This document shows, one piece after another, positions 57,802 through 64,000 of a stretch of 64,000 bases of DNA. Positions within the stretch are counted from its first letter, which is position 1. The number at the start of each line of letters is the position of its first letter. Under the pieces are notes generated by a model. The model searched no databases. It saw only the letters and a list, made by a program, of their open reading frames with translations, and had not been told where the DNA came from. The stretch lies in assembly GCA_046328115.1 (NCBI GenBank), contig JAXLXE010000001.1, positions 2,914,001-2,978,000 of the forward strand, written 5' to 3'. Origin of the DNA: JAXLXE01 sp046328115 (lineage in GTDB: Bacteria > Chloroflexota > UBA6077 > JACCZL01). A program made the translations under genes and the position numbers.

Positions 57802-59259
57802 GTGATGCGTCCGTTACGTCCCCTGGCCCTACGACTGAGCCTGCCGTGTTTCGCGGCGCTCGTCGCGTTCAGCCTCTGGGCATCGGCACCGGCAAGCGCC
57901 CAGGTGTTTGACCCGCTGCGCCCGCCGGATCTGCCCGCGCCCAGGCTCTCGCCAGACCCCATCCCCTCGCACGATTGGCGATCCCCCGGCTTCGTCGCCG
58001 TCATCGATGGCCGCCTGTATGACCCACAGTGCCGGCCACTCCGCTCCGTGGGCTCCAACGTGCCCAACCTGATGTATCGCAAGGTGGCGCGGGAAAATCT
58101 GGAGTGGATGCGTGACCACGGCATGCGCTGGATGCGGGTGATGGCGTTTGGGCACGGCAGCCTCTCCGCGTTCCCGGACATCGCGGACGGCCGCGTCGAG
58201 CAGCGCCTGGCCGAGCTGCTGGCCGATGTGGAGCTATTCAACGCCATCCACCCGCCCGAGCAGCGGATCTACGTGCTCGTGACGTTGGTGGATTACTACG
58301 AGCCCGGGATCCCGGGCGACCAGCACGGATTCGACAACCGCAACTGGTGCGTAGCGCGCGTGCTCAACGCGCCGTGGTTCCGCCGCGGGTATCGGTACTA
58401 CGACTTCGTGGAAGAGTGCGACGGCGCCGGCGTGGTGCGCGATGCGCCGAACTACGAAGTGAACTACAAACCCTGGGTGCAACGGCTCGTCAGCATTGGG
58501 GCAAACAGCCCCGCCGTGCTGGGCTGGCAGCTCGGCAACGAGCTTAAGGCCAAGAGCAGCCCCCGCAACAACATCGAGCACATGGAAGCGTACGGCTGGT
58601 ACCTGGACTGGACGAAGGACATGGTGGACACGATCCGCGAGATCGACAAGAACCACCTGATCTTCACGGGGGCGCAGTATCTGGCCGAGCTGGCGGACTG
58701 GCCGTATCGCCCCGTCCACAACTCGGTGGCGCTTGACCTGCGCGTGATCTACCAGGAGCTGGTGGATCAGATGCTGCACTCGTGCGGGCGGTACTGCTGG
58801 AACGTATGGGGGCTCACCCACTACGACCTGGAGCTGTACCCCATCGATGACGCGCTCATGTTCCGCCAGGCTGGCGTCGCCGTAATCGTCACGGAGACCG
58901 GCATCACGCTGGGCAAGACGCCCGAGCAACAGGCGCGATACGGCGGGGATCGGGCAGCGGCGCTCCGCTCCGGGGTGGATCAGCCGTGGCAGGACGTTCT
59001 GGGCCGCTGGCATAGCCGCCGATGGGGTCTGGCGGAGCAGATCGAGCTGACCGGGATGGTGGGCATCGCGCCGTGGGGATCGCCCAACCCGAATGAATGG
59101 GCGGATCCCGGGCTGGATCTGGACTCCACACGGGGCATCAGCCAGGTGCCGGATTCGGGTGCCATGTGGGAGCTCTGGAGCAACCTGGCCGGCACGCTGG
59201 AGGCCAGGAACCGCAGCGAGGGCGTGTCGGTGGCCTGCGAGGTTGCCCGCTCGAGCTAG
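57802..59259 (+). CDS. Secreted glycoside hydrolase, clan GH-A (GH5-like)
   Basis: 485 residues. Signal peptide up to about residue 33 (LPCFAALVAFSLWASAPASA). A TIM barrel with the acid/base Glu247 in LGWQLGNELK and nucleophile Glu365 in VIVTETGITL, spaced as in GH5/GH-A. Two cysteine pairs near CGRYC and CVAR suggest an extracellular enzyme. Start is GTG 57802, with ATG in the next codon. It likely acts on plant- or microbe-derived beta-glycans. The gene is convergent with the binding lipoprotein, separated by a hairpin. Confidence 0.82.
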   Translation: MMRPLRPLALRLSLPCFAALVAFSLWASAPASAQVFDPLRPPDLPAPRLSPDPIPSHDWRSPGFVAVIDGRLYDPQCRPLRSVGSNVPNLMYRKVARENLEWMRDHGMRWMRVMAFGHGSLSAFPDIADGRVEQRLAELLADVELFNAIHPPEQRIYVLVTLVDYYEPGIPGDQHGFDNRNWCVARVLNAPWFRRGYRYYDFVEECDGAGVVRDAPNYEVNYKPWVQRLVSIGANSPAVLGWQLGNELKAKSSPRNNIEHMEAYGWYLDWTKDMVDTIREIDKNHLIFTGAQYLAELADWPYRPVHNSVALDLRVIYQELVDQMLHSCGRYCWNVWGLTHYDLELYPIDDALMFRQAGVAVIVTETGITLGKTPEQQARYGGDRAAALRSGVDQPWQDVLGRWHSRRWGLAEQIELTGMVGIAPWGSPNPNEWADPGLDLDSTRGISQVPDSGAMWELWSNLAGTLEARNRSEGVSVACEVARSS

Positions 59260-59270
59260 GACCGCGGAGT

Positions 59271-59296
59271 GGGGCCGACGGAAGTCCGCCGGCCCC
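59271..59296. terminator. Hairpin between convergent genes, possible bidirectional terminator
   Basis: GGGGCCG and CGGCCCC pair over 7 bp, with an inner CGGA/TCCG stem and a 2-base loop, in the 56 bases between two convergent stops. No T run follows, so intrinsic termination would be weak. Confidence 0.45.
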
Positions 59297-59315
59297 GCTC
59301 GGTCATCGCGGCCGT

Positions 59316-61523
59316 CTAGTCCTTGAAGAAATAGGTCGTCGGCTGGGCCGAGCCCGGATAACGGCTTCGCGGCCGCAGCGAGTAACGGTCCGGAACGTTC
59401 CCCATGCGATTGCTCACCGTGCGGAGCACGGGCGTGAAGCCCACCGTACCGATCACCCAGAGGTTGTCGCAGATCAGCCGCTTCAGCTCCTGGCCCAGCT
59501 TGTTGCGCTCAGCGGTCTCCACGCCGGCCCCGGCTCGCAGCAGGTCGTAAGCCTTTAGAAGCTCGGGGTCCGTTGGCTTCTTACCCGCCGCGCCGTTGCT
59601 GGCAAACCAGGTGGCGTACAGCGTCCCGCTGAACGGGCCCTCCGGCTCCGTGGGCAGATCGTGCCGAGGCCACAGGAAGATCTCCGCGCTGCCCCCGCTC
59701 CACACATAGATCTGGTGCTCATTGGTCGCAGCCTTCTTGATGGCCAGGCTGCGTTCGGTGTCCTTGACGTCCGCCTGGATGCCGATCTTCTTCCAGTGCT
59801 GCGCAACCATCTCCATCTGCTGCGCGAAGGGGAACATGGAGGCGGCCACGGTGGTGATCTCAATGCGCAGTCGGCCCTTGCCATCGGTGCGCAGGCGGAA
59901 CCCCTCCGCGTCCTTCTTGTCCAGGCCAATCTTGTCTAGCAGCTCGTTGGCCTGCTTGGGATCAAGGGTGGCCCAGCGGGTCCGCCACTCCGGCCCGGGA
60001 TTCTCCAACGAGCTGTCCTCCGGCGAGAGCGAGCTGGGCGTACCCATCCCCAGGAAGAACGCCTCGTTGATCTGGTCTCGGTCAATGCCCAGCGAGAGCG
60101 CCCGCCGGAAATCGCGGTTCTGTAGCCACTTTGCCACCTCTGGATCCGCGTCGAACGACTGGTTGACGTGCAGGGCGGTGATCGCCGCCTCTGAAGCAAG
60201 ATCCAGGACCACCTTGTAGTTGCCCTTCTGGCGGTTCTCCAGAAACACCGGCAGCTTGGCCACGTCCAGGTGGCGGCCCATCTCGTCATACTCGCCGGCG
60301 ATCGCCCGCAAGTTGATCACCTCGAGGTTCTCACCCAGCGTCAGTGAGATCTTGTCGATGTACGGCAACTGGTTGCCTTCGCTATCAACCTGCCAGAAGT
60401 AGGGGTTGCGCTCCAGCGTCCAGCTAGGCGTGTTCACGGGGCTGACGGTGCGCCACGGCGTGAGGACGGGGACCTCGGGATTGAGCTGGAAGTTGGTCTT
60501 CTGCTTGAGTAGCAGCACCCAGTTGTCCAGCTTGGCGTCCGCAACGCGCTTGTCAAGCTCTTCCTTGGGCGTGTACTTGGGGTGGAACTGCCGCAGGTAG
60601 TGCCCCGGCGCGTAGAAGCCGGTAAATCCACCCTGCTGTGTGCCACCCAGGGCGTGCCCCGCGCCCACCTGCGTGAAGCCCGCCAGAACGTCCACGAACA
60701 TGGGGTACGGATCGGGGAACCGCGCCTCCACCGTCAGGTCGTCCACCTTCACGAGCGTACCGGGCTTCCCGTTGATGGACAGCTCCGGCGAGGGCGTGCG
60801 TGTGATCTCCTTGTTCAGATACAGATCCTCGTACCAGAACATGACCGCGTCAGCCGTGAACGGCTGCCCATCGGACCACTTCATGCCCTTCCGCAAGGAG
60901 AGTCGGATGGTCCTGCCGCCGTCCAGGAGCTGCCAGCCCTTGAAGACGGACGGGATGATGGCGTTGCCCGAGTAGTCCACGAACAGCGGCTTGTCCATCC
61001 CCATCACGCGGTTGAAGTTCTCGCCGTCGGCCGGTCCCGTGAATCCCCTCCGCCAGGTCCCGCCGTACTTCCCGATGCCGTGGAGCGGCTTGAGCACCAT
61101 GGGCTCCTCGGGGACGCGCTGTTCCACAGGCGGGAGCTTGCCGGCCTTCACCAGCTCCGCCAGCATGGGTGACTCACCCAACTTCGGCGGTCGGCGAGCA
61201 TTCTTCAGGACCTCTGGTCCCTCGATCTTGCCAATGAGCTGGGCGCCCAGGCGGGCGTCCGGTTTCCCGGCTGGCTTGGCCTCCGCCGGCTTTGCTTCGG
61301 CTGGCTTCGCGGCGGCGGGAGCGCTTGTTGGCGCGGCAGCGGGCGCCGCCGTGGGCGCTGCCGCCGCCGGCGCGGCGGTGGGCTTCGCTGGCTCTGTGGC
61401 CGGCCTCGCCGGTGTGGGTGGCGCGGCCGGCTGCGGCGCGCAGGCCGCCACCAGGCTCACCCCAGCTACCCCAAGCCCCTGAAACACGAGCATGCGACGA
61501 CTAAGCCGATACGATGCGGCCAT
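59316..61523 (-). CDS. Large ABC transporter family 5 solute-binding lipoprotein (735 aa)
   Basis: Lipobox VSLVAACAP follows a short signal. An Ala/Pro/Lys-rich linker of about 60 residues precedes the binding domain, which has RLSLRKGMKWSDGQPFTADA, FFLGMGTP-type and RDFRRALSLGIDRDQINEAF, typical of SBP_bac_5. It is longer than the usual 500-600 residues because of the linker and inserts. ATG 61523 has GGGAGG upstream. No transporter genes are adjacent. The GH-A enzyme is convergent. It may bind oligosaccharides or peptides; the ligand is undetermined. Confidence 0.9.
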   Translation of the reverse strand: MAASYRLSRRMLVFQGLGVAGVSLVAACAPQPAAPPTPARPATEPAKPTAAPAAAAPTAAPAAAPTSAPAAAKPAEAKPAEAKPAGKPDARLGAQLIGKIEGPEVLKNARRPPKLGESPMLAELVKAGKLPPVEQRVPEEPMVLKPLHGIGKYGGTWRRGFTGPADGENFNRVMGMDKPLFVDYSGNAIIPSVFKGWQLLDGGRTIRLSLRKGMKWSDGQPFTADAVMFWYEDLYLNKEITRTPSPELSINGKPGTLVKVDDLTVEARFPDPYPMFVDVLAGFTQVGAGHALGGTQQGGFTGFYAPGHYLRQFHPKYTPKEELDKRVADAKLDNWVLLLKQKTNFQLNPEVPVLTPWRTVSPVNTPSWTLERNPYFWQVDSEGNQLPYIDKISLTLGENLEVINLRAIAGEYDEMGRHLDVAKLPVFLENRQKGNYKVVLDLASEAAITALHVNQSFDADPEVAKWLQNRDFRRALSLGIDRDQINEAFFLGMGTPSSLSPEDSSLENPGPEWRTRWATLDPKQANELLDKIGLDKKDAEGFRLRTDGKGRLRIEITTVAASMFPFAQQMEMVAQHWKKIGIQADVKDTERSLAIKKAATNEHQIYVWSGGSAEIFLWPRHDLPTEPEGPFSGTLYATWFASNGAAGKKPTDPELLKAYDLLRAGAGVETAERNKLGQELKRLICDNLWVIGTVGFTPVLRTVSNRMGNVPDRYSLRPRSRYPGSAQPTTYFFKD

Positions 61524-61648
61524 CCGGCCCTCCCCTGGCGCTGATTCCCCCCGCGTGTCGCGGTGCGCGTATCGTACTCGCCGGCGCATTACCGCGGCGA
61601 CCCGGGCCGTGCTGGCATAGTTCGCCCGCCAACGCGCTCGGAGGTGAC

Positions 61649-62437
61649 ATGGCACGGCGTCTCGGCGAATACCAGGCGTACCTGTTCGACGTGGACGGCA
61701 CGCTCGTCAGACCTGGCGAAGCCCTTCCTGGCATTCCCGCGGCCATCCATGCCCTGCGCCGGGCGGGAAAGACCGTCCGCTTCGTCACCAACAATTCCAA
61801 CTACCCTCAGGCGGAGGTCGCCGCGCGGTTTCGCTCGTTTGGCCTGCCCGCCGATGAGGGCGACGTGTTCTCGGCGCTCACCGGTGCCGTCACGCTCATC
61901 CGTGCCGAGCGGCCAGGCGCGCGCGTCCACGTCTTTGGGAGCGACGGTCTGCGCGGGGAGCTCCGCCGCGCCGGGCTGACCGTCACGGACGGTGAGGACG
62001 CCCAGTACGTCGTAGCCGGTTACAACCCCGGTGTCTCGCTGGAGAACATCGGCCGCGCTATGCGGACTGTCCTCGCCGGCGCAAAGCTCATCGCCGTCAA
62101 TCGCGATCGACGGTACATGGGACACGAGGAGCTAGTGCCCGGAGCCGGCGTGTTCGTGGCCATGTTGGAGACGGCCACGGGCCGCCCCGCGGATGTCGTG
62201 GTGGGAAAGCCCTCCCCCGCGATCATCCAGGAGGCTATGGCCAGCATCGGCTGCGCCCCGGCGGACTGTCTCATCGTCGGCGACAACCTGGAGTCAGATA
62301 TGGCGGCGGCACACGCCGCCGGTGTGGACAGCCTCATGGTGCTCACCGGCGTGTCCCAGGAACGTGACATCGCCGCCACCACCTTTGCTCCAACGCATCT
62401 GCTGACCAGCGTCGCGGAGCTCCCCAACCACCTGTAG
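61649..62437 (+). CDS. HAD superfamily hydrolase, type IIA (NagD-like)
   Basis: 262 residues. Motif I YLFDVDGTLVRPGEALPG, motif II TNNSNYPQ, the IIA cap in the middle, and motif III/IV KPSPAIIQEAM, VGDNLESDMAAAHAAG. Family members dephosphorylate sugars, nucleotides or glycolate. The start ATG has a textbook GGAGGTGAC upstream. It is divergent from the binding lipoprotein gene. The reported HAD genes in this window (three) belong to different types and are not close paralogues. Confidence 0.92.
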   Translation: MARRLGEYQAYLFDVDGTLVRPGEALPGIPAAIHALRRAGKTVRFVTNNSNYPQAEVAARFRSFGLPADEGDVFSALTGAVTLIRAERPGARVHVFGSDGLRGELRRAGLTVTDGEDAQYVVAGYNPGVSLENIGRAMRTVLAGAKLIAVNRDRRYMGHEELVPGAGVFVAMLETATGRPADVVVGKPSPAIIQEAMASIGCAPADCLIVGDNLESDMAAAHAAGVDSLMVLTGVSQERDIAATTFAPTHLLTSVAELPNHL

Positions 62438-62487
62438 ACGCCTCCCTGATCCAGCCAACGTCGCGGTGGTCTGCTGACCGGCCACAC

Positions 62488-62497
62488 GGGGGGGGGG
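62488..62497 (+). repeat. Run of ten G in the leader of the Kelch gene
   Basis: A (G)10 tract lies 6 bases before TACAAT (62504-62509), a candidate -10, and 46 bases before the ATG. Homopolymer runs of this size can slip and vary in length. Confidence 0.5.
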
Positions 62498-62503
62498 CGC
62501 TGG

Positions 62504-62509
62504 TACAAT
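62504..62509 (+). promoter_or_regulatory. Possible -10 element of the Kelch gene
   Basis: TACAAT, 34 bases before the ATG at 62543. The G10 tract sits where the -35 to -10 spacer would be, so its length could change promoter strength. Confidence 0.35.
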
Positions 62510-62542
62510 CGGCAAGTCAGCACCAAAGCGAGGTGGGTCGCC

Positions 62543-63649
62543 ATGGGGACTCGCTCTGGATCGTTTGTCGGTCGCGTGTTTCTGGTCGCGCTCAGCCTGG
62601 TCGCCGCGGGGCTAGTTAGCCAGGCCGACGGCGCGCAGGCCCAGTCCGCGCCGCCGGGGCGCGGTGGACCGCCGGCCGGCACTCCCACCACTCGCCCGGC
62701 GCTGCGGTCAGGCCAGAGCGCGCCGGCACCAGCCGTGCGCGTGGCTCCACCCCGCCGCGGCGGGTTCTGGACCGGGCTTGCGGTGGCGCCCACGCAACGG
62801 ACGGAGGTGGGCGCGGCCGTGCTGGACGGGCTCATCTACACCGTGGGGAGCTATCCCGGCAGCCCCAGCGGTCCCGCCGCCGTACAGGCAAACGAGGCGT
62901 ACAACCCCGCCACGAACACCTGGCAGACACGCGCTCCGCTGCCCGCCGGCCTCAACCACCCGTGCGTCGCGGCAGCGGGCGGTAAGCTGTACGCCATTGG
63001 TGGATTTCCAGACACGGACATCACCGTGCCCGTGTCCACCACGCTTGAATACAACCCAACGCTGAACACCTGGACCCCGCGCGCCGCCCTCCCCACGCCG
63101 CGTGGCGCGCCAGCGTGCGTCGTGTTGAACGGGCGGATCCACGTCATCGGCGGCAATGGCAGCACGGACAGCAACGCCCACGAGGTATACGACCCCGGGC
63201 TCAATACCTGGAGCACCGCGCCAGCACTGCCAACCGCGCGCAACCACGTCACCGCGGCGGCGCTGGCGGGCAGGATCCACGTGATCGGCGGGCGGATCAA
63301 CTCGCCCTGGGACCCCAACCTCGCCGTACACGAGGCCTACGACCCATCCAACGGCTCCTGGCAGACCCTGGCGCCCATGCCCACCGGCCGCAGCGCCATG
63401 GGCGCCGCCACACTGGGATCACAGATCCACGTAGTCGGTGGGGAGCCAAAGGCCGGCCCGGTCAGCACGTTCGCCGAACACGAGGTGTACGACGCAACCG
63501 GAAACGTGTGGACCAGCATGGCGCCGCTCCCCACGGCGCGCCACGGGATGGGCGTGGTCACCTACAACGACGCCATCTACGTGCTGCTGGGCGGTCGCGT
63601 GACCGGCGCGTTCTACAGCGACGTGGCTGAGGTGTTCCGCTTCCCCTAG
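62543..63649 (+). CDS. Secreted Kelch-repeat protein
   Basis: 368 residues. Signal peptide at the start (VGRVFLVALSLVAAGLVSQA), a Pro/Gly/Thr-rich stretch, then about six Kelch units (for example YNPATNTWQTRAPLPAGLNH, YDPGLNTWSTAPALPTARNH, YDATGNVWTSMAPLPTARHG) that build a beta-propeller. Such proteins bind partners or sugars outside the cell and are not known enzymes by themselves, although galactose oxidase-like enzymes share the fold. No metal-ligand tyrosine-cysteine pair was seen. The G10 leader tract may affect expression. Confidence 0.9.
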   Translation: MGTRSGSFVGRVFLVALSLVAAGLVSQADGAQAQSAPPGRGGPPAGTPTTRPALRSGQSAPAPAVRVAPPRRGGFWTGLAVAPTQRTEVGAAVLDGLIYTVGSYPGSPSGPAAVQANEAYNPATNTWQTRAPLPAGLNHPCVAAAGGKLYAIGGFPDTDITVPVSTTLEYNPTLNTWTPRAALPTPRGAPACVVLNGRIHVIGGNGSTDSNAHEVYDPGLNTWSTAPALPTARNHVTAAALAGRIHVIGGRINSPWDPNLAVHEAYDPSNGSWQTLAPMPTGRSAMGAATLGSQIHVVGGEPKAGPVSTFAEHEVYDATGNVWTSMAPLPTARHGMGVVTYNDAIYVLLGGRVTGAFYSDVAEVFRFP

Positions 63650-63719
63650 CGGCCGAGCCGCGCCGTAGCTCCCGTCAGCGATCCTTGCGCGGCCCGCCGC
63701 CGTGAAGCACACTTGTTCT

Positions 63720-64000
63720 ATGCCAGGAGCAGCCGCGCCAGCCCAGCCGTCGGCGGCCTTTCATCCCGCCGTGGCGGACTGGCTCGCCGCCGCTTTCGCG
63801 GCACCCACTCGGGCGCAACAGCTCGGCTGGCCGCCCATTATTCAGGGTGAATCCACGCTCATCCTGGCCCCAACCGGCTCCGGAAAGACCCTGGCGGCGT
63901 TCCTCACCGCCATCGATCGGCTGATGTTCACGCCGGTCCCGCCAGACGCGCGGCGCTGCCGCGTCATCTACGTGTCGCCGCTCCGCGCCCTGGCGTTCGA
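63720..64000 (+). CDS. Lhr-like DEAD/DEAH-box helicase, N-terminal part (cut by window end)
   Basis: About 93 residues are visible, from ATG 63720. FHPAVADWLAAAFAAPTRAQ and the Q-motif-like QLGWPPI lead to Walker A APTGSGKTLAAFLTAID, then VIYVSPLRALAF (motif Ia). This order is typical of large Lhr helicases. The rest lies beyond the window, so the accessory domains cannot be checked. It follows the Kelch gene by 70 bases. Confidence 0.85.
   Translation, partial: MPGAAAPAQPSAAFHPAVADWLAAAFAAPTRAQQLGWPPIIQGESTLILAPTGSGKTLAAFLTAIDRLMFTPVPPDARRCRVIYVSPLRALAF

Noticed and set aside
1..64000. tRNA, rRNA or CRISPR arrays
   Set aside because: I scanned both strands for T-loop-like GGTTCRA patterns and for regularly spaced short repeats and found no convincing case; short or divergent RNA genes could be missed by eye.

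Overview
This window reads as a chromosomal segment of a high-GC, free-living bacterium, most consistent with an uncultured member of the Chloroflexota. That placement is an inference. It rests on the compact mreB-mreC-mreD-rodA block, many secreted proteins with Pro/Thr/Ala-rich linkers (SH3, Kelch, beta-helix, GH-A hydrolase), lipoprotein solute-binding proteins, PrsW, FdrA/DUF1116, and frequent GTG starts with four-base overlaps. Both ends are open: a CaiB/BaiF CoA-transferase is cut at the left and an Lhr-like helicase at the right. I saw no tRNA, rRNA or CRISPR array.

Layout. 1-6 kb holds acyl-CoA and dehydrogenase genes: the CaiB end, an SDR translationally coupled to a family 5 binding protein, and a thiolase followed by a CCG-type Fe-S oxidoreductase. 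6-9.3 kb has an ECF sigma factor behind a multi-hairpin leader, then leuS. 9.5-15.6 kb carries a PaaK-like adenylating enzyme, a secreted metzincin, DUF3500, a frameshifted Uma2 nuclease, a PNPOx-like protein and a GNAT. 15.6-18.6 kb is an fdrA-DUF1116 pair. 18.6-24.7 kb is housekeeping: rodA, mreD, mreC, mreB, radC, fmt, rpe. 24.7-30.9 kb looks catabolic: HAD phosphatase, xylose-isomerase-like epimerase, arylsulfatase, beta-hydroxyacid dehydrogenase and SMP-30 lactonase.

30.9-39.0 kb has PrsW, a nucleotide-sugar epimerase and two tandem paralogous giant GT-C membrane proteins with PA14-like inserts. 39.0-42.8 kb is an accessory island: an imperfect 413-bp-offset duplication, a REP-like hairpin, an IS66 transposase relic, an unknown helical protein, and an orphan RHS C-terminal tip with an unrecognised tail. 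42.8-50.2 kb has an SH3 protein, dcd, an ROK sugar kinase, a GT2, an Rpn-like nuclease, a GGCT-like protein, an inositol monophosphatase, a four-cluster ferredoxin and a secreted beta-helix protein. 50.3-55.6 kb is a branched-chain amino-acid-type ABC operon (livH, livM, livG) ending in a zinc alcohol dehydrogenase and preceded by a secreted SH3 protein. 55.7-64 kb has a HAD, an MFS transporter, a GH-A glycosidase, a large binding lipoprotein, a second HAD, a Kelch protein and the start of lhr.

The most interesting items are the RHS tip with its neighbour, the twin GT-C/PA14 proteins, the FdrA-DUF1116 pair, and several genes whose starts or frames do not follow the rules: livH appears to start at CTG, radC has no visible start codon, and the Uma2 gene has one frameshift.
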